In this document: piece by piece, positions 32,100 to 42,552 of the stretch
Numbering within the stretch: position 1 is the first letter of the stretch
Layout: every line of letters begins with the position of its first letter
Assembly: GCA_963555705.1 (NCBI GenBank)
Contig: OY743184.1
Coordinates: forward strand, 27,978,639 to 28,042,638
Origin: Ligustrum vulgare
Taxonomy: Eukaryota; Streptophyta; Magnoliopsida; Lamiales; Oleaceae
Direction: 5' to 3'
Length of the DNA stretch: 64,000 bases
The notes under the pieces: model-generated
Told to the model about the DNA's origin: nothing
The model's database searches: none
What the model saw: the letters and a program-made list of their open reading frames with translations, nothing else
Translations under genes and position numbers: made by a program

Positions 32100-32890
32100 T
32101 CACGTAAGATTTTTATATTAATTTTCCAAGGAAAATCGAGTAAATATTCACCTTTGGTAGAATTTTCATACAATAATAGCTACCATGCTACGATTGAGAT
32201 GGCTCCATATGAGGAATTGTATAGTAGAAAATGCAGGTCTTCAATTCATCGGGATGAGGTTATAGAAAAGAAATTATTAGGTCCAGATGTGGTCCATGAA
32301 ATGGCTGACATTGTAACACAAATACGTTAGCATACATGCAAACTACCAAAATTTGACCCAAAAAAAATAAAATAAAATATGCAGATCGCCAAAAATTGAC
32401 CAAAAAACTATGCAGATCAAAGTAGAAGGATGTAGGCATTCATAGTAGGGGATGAAGTATTCTTCAAAGTGGGTCTCTCATGAAAGGGGTTCTGCGGTTT
32501 GGAAAGAATGGAATATTGAGTCCGAGTTATAGTGGTATGTTTTCTATTGTAGAAAGGATTGACAATGTTTCCTACAAGCTAGACCTTCCTTCAACAATGT
32601 CCCAAGTGTACAATGTATTTCATGTGTCGATGTTATGGAAATACATTGGCAATCCATTTCATTTTCTAAATAAAGAATCAATAGAAATAAAATAAGCTAT
32701 GACTTACGAAAAAATTTGGAGGAGAATCTTCAACGAGAAGTAAAACAAGTGAGAAATAAGAAAACTCCATTAGTTAAGGTGTTGTGGCGGAACTGGTCAA
32801 AAGAAGAGGCTACTTGAAAAGGGGAAGATGAGATGCGAGCTAAGTATCGAGAACTTTTTGGGAAAGTTAAATTTCAAAGAAAATTTTATG
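32100..32890 (+). pseudogene. Tekay-like gypsy integrase C terminus (fragment)
   Basis: Plus-strand fragment starting inside the integrase core: LVEFSYNNSYHATIEMAPYE, LYSRKCRSSIH, then LLGPDVV. After a gap (32330-32480) it continues as MKGVLRFGKNGILSPSYSG, VSYKLDLPSTMSQVYNVFHV and MLWKYI. Then, with frame breaks, an RCCGG.. segment corresponds to the chromodomain region. Everything upstream of the core E is missing. It runs directly into a polypurine tract (32891-32899) and a 3' LTR, as expected for the 3' end of a Tekay-type element. Confidence 0.8.
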
Positions 32891-32899
32891 AGGGGAAGA

Positions 32900-33638
32900 C
32901 GTAATACCTCCAGCTTCACACTATATACCTTGACCAACATAATATATGCATTACATTCTATTACTTTCCTATTTGCATTTGCATAGATGTTCATAATTTT
33001 TTTCTTCTTTTATAAGAGTATATTTAATCATCGAAGTTCTAATATTTTTATGATATCGGTCATCGATCTCCCTTACCTAAGTGGCGAATTGTCTATTCAT
33101 CAGGTCTTGAATATGGATTAATTAAGCAATGGAAAATTTAGAAACATCACTCTTATATAGGAAAGGTTACACGTTTTGATCGGTTTGATCAAGGTCCTAT
33201 GAAATCTTAGATAAATAATCGATATATTTTGGAAATTGATATTTATTTTAGAGATTATGCATGATGATACAAGATCACAACATTGTATTTTAAGGTTCAA
33301 TTGAAGTTTTAAACATCGGAGTGTACGATTACGAAGTCAATCAAAATCGGGTGCCAATCGAGTAAGGATTTGAATGACCAGTTAAGGAATTAATTCTATA
33401 GACTAATTTAGGACCTTATGGAAAATAAATTAGGTTGTAAACACATTAAAATGTTTTAAGAACACTTGATTTGGACCTGCAAGGAGTGTAAAAACACAAT
33501 TTACTATAGGTTACCACCATATGCTTGGAACACTTGTTTGTTTTAGGCCAATTTCGTCACCCCTAAGCCTTCCTCACGTCCTAATCTTCTAAGTGAAAAC
33601 TCAAATTTTATTACAAGGAGATACCACATGCTTGTGCA
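32900..33638 (+). repeat. Tekay-like 3' LTR, first part
   Basis: Starts CGTAATACCTCC directly after the purine tract AGGGGAAGA (family start TGTAAYACC). It is interrupted at 33638 by the copia-like element and resumes at 37336. Confidence 0.68.
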
Positions 33639-34109
33639 TGTTAGAATTAATGTACAAGTCCAATTATTGGGTCGGACTTTACAATTAGATTAATTAATAT
33701 GATTAATTAATCAAGGCCCATTAATGGCCCTATTCTCACTAAGGTTAGGGTTCTATGTGCACATATTAATATGTGCAATATTGTAGAGAAATAAAGAGAG
33801 TACCTTTTCTAGCATTAGGTTTTTTCTCTTGCTAGCACAAAGAGAAAAATCAATTCTCTCAAATCCATTCCAATAGTTGGAGAGTGATGGAGTTCCAGAT
33901 TCAACTCGCTATGTGGATTTCTGTTATAGGCTAGACAATTGGACAACTGGTGGTGACAAGATTGTACCTCCTGTTTCAAATTTCAGATTCACGACGTTCA
34001 TCAAAGGTATCATTTTTATCACAAATTCTATCTAAGTGCAAGGTTGATCCGGACTATGGTTTCGAGTATGTATAATTTCTGTTGTCCATGTATGCATCGA
34101 AATCTTACA
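33639..34109 (+). repeat. 5' LTR of the copia-like element
   Basis: 471 bp with TG..CA ends. It contains AATTAATATGATTAATTAAT, a CACATATTAATATGTG palindrome (about 33759-33774) and GCTAGCACAAAGAGAAAAA shared with the 3' copy. Confidence 0.8.
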
Positions 34110-34110
34110 G

Positions 34111-34123
34111 TGGCATCAGAGCC
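34111..34123 (+). promoter_or_regulatory. Primer binding site of the copia-like element
   Basis: TGGCATCAGAGCC, one mismatch to the initiator tRNA-Met complement, one base after the LTR. Confidence 0.85.
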
Positions 34124-34288
34124 TACTTTGTTACTTATTAGGATTTGTTTAATTCTTTGATGAATTCAATATGATTGAAATTGATTTCTTGTTTCTAGCT
34201 TTTAATAAAATTATTTTTTCCTTTTCTAAATCTGATGTGGGGAAGAAAATTAATTTTGGGTCGAAAAAAAATGGATTGAAAAACTGAT

Positions 34289-34640
34289 TAGAGGAATCAG
34301 GCGGCAACCACTGCCTGAGGCGCGGCGGCATGGCTACCAGAGAACAGGCAGGAGCGCAGCAGGAACCTGTAACCCGTGCGCTCGTCAGCAATGGCGTCTG
34401 CTTACCACAGCGGCGATGGTCGCCGCTGCAATACGCTGCATCGTGCCAAGGGGCCCGACTGAGCGCGCAATTGGCATTGCTATGCACATCAGTGCGCACA
34501 GCCGAGTGTTGCTTCTGTTATCACAGCAGTGTGCGGTTGTAGGTGGTGGCAATGATGCCGTCACTGTTTGGAAGCGGCGGGACATCCCGCTTTGTCGGCG
34601 ATCTCCTGTAACGACGATAGATGATGCTGTCGGTAAGAAA
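34289..34640. other. GC-rich island in the element leader
   Basis: About 350 bp that is markedly GC-rich and CpG-rich in surroundings that are about two-thirds AT. Short ORFs occur on both strands (for example 34330-34542 and 34416-34643 plus, 34385-34711 minus), with no recognisable protein domain. It may be a leader typical of this family or a captured fragment; I cannot tell. Confidence 0.5.
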
Positions 34641-35079
34641 TGAGGAAGAATATTCAGACGGTTTGGAGAAATTGGAGGCGGGGGCCTCCTCTGCAATTTT
34701 GGAAACTGCAAGGGCTTGATTGCAAATTATGGATTAGGGTTCAGATTTTGGGTTGGGGCTTCTATACAAGTTCTGAAATTGTGAGCCCTTGCCCTGCAAT
34801 TACGATAATGGGGTCAAAGGTGAAATTTTAATTATGGGATCATTTTGTGATTTTCAAAATTTAAGGAGTCTTGTTTGTAATTTTGAATATGGGTAAGATT
34901 ATTAATTTCAAAATGGTACTTCAACTTTAAATTTGATTTTGAATGTGTTTGACCCAATTTAAAACTTTGACCAGAAATGTAATTTTTACCCAATTTAAAA
35001 TTATATTTCAAATATTCACAATTTTTTAAATTAATGTTAAAATTGGATTTTAACAAAACTAATAATTTGACCCTAAATT

Positions 35080-35580
35080 GAATTTTATTTTATTTAGGAG
35101 TTTTATCCTAAATTTAAATATTAATTCAATTTGCCCTAATTCTAGAATTAGAGTTTGGACTCTAATTTGGTGTTTAATTAAATTTTGATTCTAATTAAAT
35201 TTAATAATTAGTTAATTTGATTAATTGATTGTTAATTGAACCTTATTTAGGATTTGGAATAAGGATTTGATCCTAAATTCAATTAGCCCTAAAATCTTGA
35301 AATTGGAGTTGGACTCTAATTTAGTATTTAATTAAAATTTTATTTTAATTAAATAAACTCGTCAATTAAAGTAATTGATTAATTTGATTAATTAATTACT
35401 AAATTGAATTTTATTTTATTTTAGGATTTTTATCCTAAATTAAGATGTTAATTTAATTTGCCTCTTTTGGAATTAAAGTTGGACTCCACTTTGGTATTTG
35501 ATTAAAATATGATTTTAATTAAATAAGTCCCGCAAACTAAAGTTAATTAATTAATTTGATTAATTAATTATTGTTCCGAT
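35080..35580. repeat. Three diverged ~155-170 bp tandem repeats
   Basis: Each unit contains AGTTGGACTCYAMTTTGGT followed by TTTAATTAAA.. and a TAGGAT..ATCCTAAAT segment. The GTTGGACT cores lie at about 35155, 35309 and 35479. Very AT-rich. Confidence 0.75.
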
Positions 35581-35744
35581 CCATTTTATATAAATTAGTT
35601 TAGACGACCTAAATTGCTAGAAACTTGAAATTGTTTATATAATATTAGATATTATATTATAATACAGATGAATGTGTATTTAGTGGATGGTTATGAACTC
35701 GACTCATGTGATTGGTTGGATGGTTAATTTATTTTTTCTTTGTT

Positions 35745-35880
35745 GGTTGGGCCTACGAGCCTATTATTATTTAATTGGGCCTGCGTGCCTATTATATAAT
35801 TTACTTGGGCTCACGAGCTCTAGTTTGTAGATATGGGCCTGCGCGTCCATTTGATTCAGGCCTGCGTGCCAACTAGTATA
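35745..35880. repeat. ~30-bp repeats with GGGCCTGCGTGCC core
   Basis: Five spaced variants of a GGGCCTRCGWGCCTATT motif occur at roughly 30-bp intervals, separated by AT-rich linkers. Confidence 0.7.
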
Positions 35881-36164
35881 GGATATAGGTTGCACCTGGC
35901 CACAAGAAGACAACTAGTATAAGATACAGGTTGCAGCAACAGATGGAGATTATTACATTTAGCATTCGATGATCGAATGCAATGTCCCCTATGAATTGAC
36001 CAACTAGTCTTCTTCATGGCTCGAGAAGACTAGATAGATATTGTCCATAATCATCCACAGTAATATTGTATGTATGATTAATTGCATGATGGATGTTAGT
36101 TAATATACATAGGAATGATGAGACAAACCTCTCACTTAAAATTATATTAAGTCATATGCTTTCC

Positions 36165-36700
36165 ACTGTTATAATGAAAAAACCAGAGTTTACTATCGAT
36201 GTCACTTGTTGAGTCACTCAAGGCTACTCGTTGGTAGATATATTTCTCATTATGAAGTATCAGAAACTTCTGAACAATAGGTCGGACTTAACCAAAATCA
36301 CATCCTTTATTGAGTCAATCAAAAGGAATATAATTTCGGAAGCAATTTATTAAATTTGTGTTAATTGGTTAATACAAAGTGTCTTCCATTGTTATAGTGA
36401 AAAACCAGAATCCGCCCTCGATTTGGTTTGTTGAGTCACTCAAGGCTACGAGTGAGAAGGTGTGTTTATCACTATGAAACATAAGATGTTTTTGAACCAT
36501 GGGTAGAATTGAACTGAAATCTATCTTTTGTTGAGTCACTCAAGGAGATGAGATTTTGGAGGCACAATCAAGTAAATACATAAGATGTGTGCGACAAATA
36601 GTTGTCTACTTGATAATCTAGGAGTCACATGGAGATGTGATTAATAGAAGTATCTACCTGGATGTTTCATTAGAGCTTGTTGAGTCACTCAAGGTTCTAA
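36165..36700. repeat. ~222-bp repeats carrying TTGAGTCACTCAA palindromes
   Basis: The 13-bp TTGAGTCACTCAA (a palindrome around a central base) occurs at 36209, 36431, 36531 and 36680, with a variant TTGAGTCAATCAA at 36310. The first four lie in two diverged ~222-bp tandem units that also share TTATARTGAAAAAACCAGA. Each core contains TGAGTCA, the GCN4/AP-1-type bZIP site. Confidence 0.85.
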
Positions 36701-37048
36701 TAGAATAAACGAGATCCTAGCCTACTGTGAATCCAACAGGATTCTACGAGATTATTGTTGAGGGTCATTAATTCAAGTAAAATAGTGTGAGATTTAATAA
36801 AAGACCTTATTAAATTGATTTATGCATGATAATACGTGATTCTATTTTTGATTTATTATTGTTGTTGTATGAGCTTTAAAATTTGAATTGTTGCTTGAAC
36901 TTATGGAGTGTAATTGACATTATGTAAGTTCATTAGATTGAAATTCTTGAATTGGCGTCGTCCTTTGAGAAATGATCTCAAAACACGATATGATCGAGAA
37001 TACTCTTCTTTAACATGCCAATAATAGGACACTACATTTATAATTGCA

Positions 37049-37335
37049 GGACTTTACAATTAGATTAATTAATATGATTATTTAATCAAGACCCATTAAT
37101 GGCCCTATTGTCACTAGGGTTAGGGTTCTATGTGCACATATTAATATGTGCACTATTGTAAAGAAATAAAGAGAGTAGCTTTTCTAGCATTAGGTTTTTT
37201 CTCTTGCTAGCACAAAGAGAAAAACCAATTCTATCAAATCCATTCCAATAGTTGGAGAGTGATGGAGTTCCAGATTCAACTAATTGTGTGGATTTCTGTT
37301 AGAGACTAGACAATTGGACAGCTGGTGGTGACAAG
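37049..37335 (+). repeat. Partial 3' LTR of the copia-like element
   Basis: GGACTTTACAATTAGATTAA to GGTGGTGACAAG matches 33674-33959 with few differences. The first ~35 and last ~150 bases of the LTR are absent. Confidence 0.85.
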
Positions 37336-38107
37336 TGAGTGAAACTTCTCGGTTACCATGGAGGAGGATAGGGGACGTAAATTTGGTGATTATGGGAGGA
37401 TTGACCACTTAATTGTGCCTTTGTGATATTATGATTATTGTATCACCGGTGGGATACTTCTTGGGTGATCATAGGGGTTGTTGGGGGATACCTTTAGTGA
37501 TCGCAGAAGGCTGGTTCACTCGACTTTGTTGATGACATATTGACCATTGGAATATTGATATTGATATTGCATAGAATTCTTTCTGGTGCATAGTAGGTGA
37601 GTCAAGAGCCCAATATATTTTTGAATAAAATGGCACTGTTACGTATTCATAATCATGACATGCAAGTTTTTTACTTATAATTACTAATTAGCTTATATAG
37701 TTATTTCATTGTAGGTGAGCAAGAAACTTCATAGATGATTTGGCTGGCTGTGAAGCTCTTACAGGATTCCGAGTGTCGTGCACATGGATAACGACCTGCA
37801 TAGTTATTTTGTAAACTATTATTTTGGTTCTGTATATTATATTTTGGATTCATGTATTTTATGTATATATGACTTGTAAAATGGGGAAGTTTATACTTTT
37901 ATAACGTCAATGTAAATATGTTTAAGTAGGGTTATATAGTCTTTTATCTTGATATAATATATGAATAGTACATGTAGTCATGTAACTCTTAGGGTTTCAT
38001 CACGAGAATGTTTATGTAATGTTAATATAAAAACTCGCTCACGTCTAAGTCTAATCACTTTCAACCTTTATACATATGTGCATAATTATCTATTAAAGGG
38101 GTGTAAC
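37336..38107 (+). repeat. Tekay-like 3' LTR, second part
   Basis: Continues 32900-33638 and ends GGGGTGTAACA at 38107, one base from the family end GGGGTGTTACA. Total LTR length without the insertion is about 1.5 kb. Includes GTAGGTGAGTCAAGAGCC and GTAGGTGAGCAAGAAAC, which resemble the GTGAG-type boxes of Tekay LTRs. Confidence 0.55.
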
Positions 38108-38299
38108 ACGCCAACACACTCGATAACCATTGGTGTTTTCAGATTATTTGAGGAAGGAAGTATTTCTCAAAGAAAACTAGTCATCTTCTCTTGCTCTCTT
38201 ATGCTCGACCATCAACCAAAAATAGGGTCCAATAATTTTGATGGGTTTTGGGTCCCCTGTCCGTGCTCAAGGTAGAAATCGGTGCCAAAAATGATACCA

Positions 38300-38640
38300 G
38301 TCCTTCAAAAGAAAAATAGCCATGAATCCTTAGAGGATGGGAAAAACACCTATGCTATTACTATGATAAAACAAATCCTTCGTTGTAATCGATGTTATTG
38401 ACCTCAGCTATTAATGATTGAAGACATAATAGACACCAAAGAGGATATACAGAATGTTGAGCACCAACCATCAGTTACACAAGATCCGCTACCTGAAATT
38501 TCTCTTTCCACACCATCGCAAAAATTAAACACCCCAAACCATACAACTTCAAGCAGATTAAAAGGTAGAGAGGTCACAATCTTGATTGATGAGAAAAGTA
38601 TATATAAATTTTTGGATTAATCATAGGTAATGAAGTGCGA
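38300..38640 (+). pseudogene. Gypsy gag-protease junction fragment
   Basis: In the frame beginning near 38368 the sequence gives LMIEDIIDTKEDIQ, PLPEISLSTPSQ, SSRLKGREVTILIDEKS. This matches the stretch after the nucleocapsid knuckle and into the retropepsin of a Ty3/gypsy polyprotein. The active site of the family (VLID[ST]G[ST]) is altered to ILIDEKS, and the frame stops at 38618-38620. Sequence after it (to about 38900) may be further degenerate protease. No other domain is present. Confidence 0.6.
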
Positions 38641-39363
38641 CTTACCAGTAACTCATGATAAGACATTTTAAGTCATGTTTTCCAGCTAGATAAAATATTG
38701 AATATACATGGAAATGTCTATTTGTACATTTAGACATTTGAAATTGAGTTAAAGCTCATTTTTATTCAAGGATTGTGGAATGACTCACACCTTTAAAATA
38801 TTAAGGAACATGGATTTTAACGCTCTCATTGAGAAGCTTTTGGTTTTTTTAATACCCAAGAAGTCAAGGCAATAAGGATAATCATGTATATTATATTTCA
38901 TATGCTTCGATCAAGGATTTAAAAGAAAAACAATAGACGCAACTTGTAAGACTAATTTGGATGCTCGACTCGAAGCTTAATGAGCCCTTATACGCAATAC
39001 TTAAACTTTTTAAAAATTTGCTCATGGTCCACTCGAAGTTAATGTCTTCAAGTTATTTGGTAGGTTGGCCCATTTAGGAATTTCTTGGCACATAATTATT
39101 TAAACCTTGTTTCCCTATTCCCATTCCTTTTAAGTTAAAGTTTTCTTTGGTTGCCTTTATTCCAACATGTCACAACTTCAAGTGTAGAGAGTTTTCTTAT
39201 TCTTGTGAAGTAGGGTGTATTCTTCTTTTGTAGTAGTGTTTCTATTTATTATTGGTTTCATCTCTTTTTTGAGATTAGAAATGATTTTCTACATGAGCTA
39301 CTTGAAGGTGGTTTGAGGTTTAGCATTAGGTTTTTTTTTAGTGTTTGAGGGATTAAGCTAAAC
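38641..39363. other. Degenerate retroelement sequence, probably including a copia LTR
   Basis: No gene seen. The right half leads into a perfect tRNA-Met primer site at 39400, so a copia LTR probably ends at about 39399. Its start could not be fixed. Confidence 0.4.
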
Positions 39364-39648
39364 TTGGGATTCAACAAGCATCAAGCTATATTTTCAACGT
39401 GGTATCAGAGTAGTAATAACTTGATTGATGACTTGAGTGATGAGGGTGATAAGAATGGTAGGAATTGGGGCACATCTAAGTTGAGTATGAGTGACGAACG
39501 ATGTTATAGCTGTTGTAAGTCTGGATACTTTATAAAGGATTTTCCTAAGAAGAAGGGCAAGAGGAAGGAAAAGGTGAGAGGTGAGGTGAATATTATTGTT
39601 GGGTCTAGTTATGACCCAAGTGAGATTGATGGTAACCCTTATTCATAG
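39364..39648 (+). pseudogene. Copia leader and gag nucleocapsid fragment
   Basis: A primer site TGGTATCAGAG lies at 39400-39410. Soon after, the reading frame 39364-39648 contains CYSCCKSGYFIKDFPKKKGKRKEK, a copia nucleocapsid in which the zinc knuckle C-x2-C-x4-H-x4-C has lost its His (Tyr) and last Cys (Phe), both possible by one transition or transversion. It lies much closer to the primer site than in a full gag, so most of gag was deleted. The protein cannot bind zinc as a knuckle. Confidence 0.6.
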
Positions 39649-39944
39649 GAAACTTAGGTAGTGCACGTGAATATGTATGTAATCCATTTTACATGTTTGA
39701 TTGCTTAATTCAGTATATTGTTTTACGTTGCATTTCAAATTGCTTGAGATTTATTTTTGCATTAATTTGTGTTTGATCTATTTTACTGTATGTAATGTGT
39801 GTGTGTGTTTTCATAGTGTTCAGAGTGCATTAGAAATAAGTATGTCTTTTGGTAATGTGTAGGATAGATGTTTGAGAGTGCATTTGTGATATGTTCAAGG
39901 GATGTGGAGTATGATATTTGGATCACAAGTGGAGATGTGATTAA

Positions 39945-41165
39945 ATCTTTTAGAGTCTTCTATCTATGATAATACTGATTGGATGATGTGTGAGAGTGAC
40001 ACTTTGATAACTTATATTAGGTGAAGAATCATTTTATACTTAGGTTTAGAGAAGATAGGTATAGAGATTGGAACATCCCGTTGACTTATGATCTATTTTG
40101 GTTTGCCTTATAGACATAAGTTGTGATCAATCTAGTGAGCATGTTGGCGAGGTGAGTGATATGTGTTCTCGAGGTGCAAGCTACATGGAAGGGGATAGTA
40201 TGATTGTGGTGATATCTTTTCATGGCTTCATTTATGATTTTTTTTGTATATATTGGCTATTGCATTTGATTAACTTGATGTTAGTCTTATGTTCTTTACT
40301 TGGTGAACATGCTTTTAAAAAATTGTGTATTATTCCATGTTTTTATCTTCATCGCATGTGTTATATGTTCTTGATTGATTATTATGATTATCTATTTTCA
40401 ACTTAAGTGTTGTTTGACCTTAGCCCTTATGAGTAAATGGAACAGGTATGGAGGGTGTTTCGCGTTCGAGACACAAGGTAAGGTCTGTGATTTTAATTTC
40501 TATTAGTTACCTTGATTAGGAAAGTATTAGCTTTTGTGTTTTGGGCTTGGGGGTTGTTAGGTTTCAATGTGGAGATCTGCTGTTTTTTTTTTTTTTTACT
40601 TGTCTAATTAAGGTAACCAATAAAACTTGGAATCATAGATCTCACCTTACACCTTGAACTCGAAATACATAACATACATGCTTTCCATTTACTCCTAAGA
40701 GATTAGGTTAAGAACCAAAGTAGAAACAGATAACTACAGTAATCAATCAAGAACATATAAAACATACGATGGAGATATAAACATAGGATAATACACAATC
40801 GTTTCAAACATGTTTACCAAGTAGGAAACACAAGACTAACATCAAGTTAATCAAGCACAATAGCCAACATATACAGCAAAAGCATAAATGACCCCATGAA
40901 AAGACCTCACCATAATCATCCTATCTCATTTCCTGGAGCTCGCATCTTGGTAACACATTGCCAACTATGCTCACTAGATTAATCACTACTCATGTCCAAC
41001 AGGTAAACCACAATAGATCATAAGTCTATTGGATGTTCCTCTATCAATACCTCGTCTCTCTCAACCTAAGTAATAATGTGTCTCCACCAAATAGACGTGA
41101 TTGAAGTGTCACTCTCACACTTCACCCGATTGGTGTTAACATAGATAGAGTTCTCCAAAATATTT
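39945..41165. repeat. Large imperfect inverted duplication (~0.6-kb arms)
   Basis: The left arm (about 39945-40580) and the reverse complement of the right arm (about 40600-41165) align over their length. Matching landmarks, left then reverse-complemented right, are GAGAGTGACACTT in both, TCTAGTGAGCAT in both, TTGATTAACTTGATGTTAGT in both, ATATGTTCTTGATTGATTA in both, GAGTAAATGGAA in both and TAGTTACCTT/TGGTTACCTT. The centre is a T15 run (40583-40597). Arms differ at perhaps a fifth to a quarter of positions. Transcription through it could form a long hairpin. Confidence 0.85.
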
Positions 41166-41854
41166 AATTGAATGATTTTGATTGCTACTTTGATCGAACA
41201 ACAGTTTAGACTAATCTGATTTGTGACTTCTGCTTTGGAAATGATGATTTACATGACTATCCTGTTGCACCTCAGAGCGGTATGTGGAAGGTTGATTGTG
41301 TGGTAAAATATTATCTAGCGTAGCAGAGGTGCCCATCTTCTAAAACTTATGATTATTACTGGAACGAGCATCCAAACTTCTCATTGCCTGAAATTAAGTG
41401 AAAAGATCAGACGACGAGTTAGAAAAGTTTGCTGAAATGGTTGAAGAAAAAGAAAAGCAACCTGAAATAGTAGGTTAGAAAGAAGAAAATAGCTGTCATG
41501 AAAAACTCATTGTTCCATTGCCCACAATCCAAAAGCTAGATATTAAGCTTGAGGAAAATTCAATTAAAATTGTTTCATCATTGGCACCGAAGAAATGATT
41601 GAAATTTACATATTGAAGTTCGAGTCGAGTGGAGATGTCAACATACATGACATGGGAAAGATTAAATTTTGGAGCATAAATGAAAATTGGGGCAAGTTCA
41701 ACAAATACAAACAAAGAAGGTCATCAAAAGCCTTATTTAGAGTCTCTTGAACGATCACGACAAAAATTCGAGCTTTAGATTATAAATGAAGCGCTTATTG
41801 GAGGCAACCTAATTTTCTATCACTTCTATTTACTTTGCTTTATTTATCGCTTCA
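41166..41854 (+). mobile_element. LARD-B, left part, with relict ORF end
   Basis: The segment 41650-41750 corresponds to the end of the LARD-C ORF. In pieces it gives FWSINENWGKF and SSKALFRVS-stop, against VFRSNEEWSKV and TSKAMFRVP-stop in LARD-C. It is followed in both by GCGCTTA.TGG.AGGCAACC and TTCTATC. Frame breaks make the ORF a pseudogene here. The segment is cut at 41854 by insertion of LARD-C and continues at 48060. Confidence 0.65.
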
Positions 41855-42266
41855 TGATAAGTGTGCATTTTACACTCTTATTGTGCTTTTAAATAGACAA
41901 TTTAATTGACAAATTGAACAAATATCTACTTATATATTGTGTTTATCTTATACAATTAGGTACAACCTCAATTGGAAAGCAAATGGACAAGATTGGAGTG
42001 CAATCAGGCTAAAAGAGGAGCAAATTTGATGTCCAAGGACCTAATTGAAAGAAATCAAAAGTTTGAAGACACAATTGCAATATCTCAGAAAGTTGGAGGA
42101 CTAAATATGCAAATATTTCAGTGACATATTTGTAATAAAAGTCAAAATTCGATGACTAAATTGAAGAAGATCAGAAGACGAAGAACTTGATGTGCAATTA
42201 GTTTAAAGAAAAAGAAAAAAAAAAGGAAAAAACTAAAGTAAGAAAAAGACAAAAATATATATATAA

Positions 42267-42331
<65 letters not shown>

Positions 42332-42411
42332 CAGGGCATGGGCATTGGGCCATGCCCATTTCACGAGAATGTTGGGCGCTCGCATTTTTCAACAGAAAGT
42401 TTTTCTGTTTT

Positions 42412-42427
42412 CCACGCGATCGCGTGG
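42412..42427. repeat. 16-bp CG-rich palindrome in the LARD-C LTR
   Basis: CCACGCGATCGCGTGG is a perfect palindrome with four CpG sites. It is retained unchanged in the 3' LTR (46883-46898), about 120-130 bp upstream of the TATA position. Confidence 0.9.
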
Positions 42428-42544
42428 GCAATTTTCAACACAATTCCGATTTTTATTTTCTGTTTTTATTATTTTAAATTTAAGGGCGTGTTTGGCTCGG
42501 ATTATACGCGTTTTTGGGACCATTTAAGGTCTAAATTTTGGGAG

Positions 42545-42552
42545 TATAAATA
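42545..42552 (+). promoter_or_regulatory. Putative TATA box of LARD-C 5' LTR
   Basis: TATAAATA in GGAGTATAAATACTCTC. The start of transcription would be near 42575-42585. The 3' LTR has GGAGTATATTTCTCTC instead, a weaker box. Confidence 0.6.

Larger units (their letters stand above)
33639..37335 (+). mobile_element. Non-coding copia-like LTR element (LARD type)
   Basis: 5' LTR 33639-34109 (TGTTAGAATTAATG..ATCTTACA), PBS 34111-34123 (TGGCATCAGAGCC, one C/T change from the Met type). A 2.9-kb interior has no retroviral protein. A partial 3' LTR (37049-37335) matches 33674-33959 closely. Both ends of the 3' LTR are missing, so no target duplication can be shown. The interior holds a GC-rich island, an AT-rich tandem triplet, a GGCCTGCGTGCC repeat and an array of TTGAGTCACTCAA palindromes, all listed separately. 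It would depend entirely on proteins from another element. Confidence 0.75.

Noticed and set aside
34149..34711. Overlapping ORFs in the GC-rich island, in several frames on both strands
   Set aside because: Stop codons are rare by chance in GC-rich DNA. No frame shows a domain, and the ORFs contradict one another.
38414..38620. Independent small gene
   Set aside because: Its text (PLPEISLSTP, REVTILID) fits the gag-protease joint of gypsy polyproteins, so it is called a fragment of one.
42142..42431. ORFs of alternating Tyr-Ile
   Set aside because: Translation of the (TA)n microsatellite in the LARD-C LTR.
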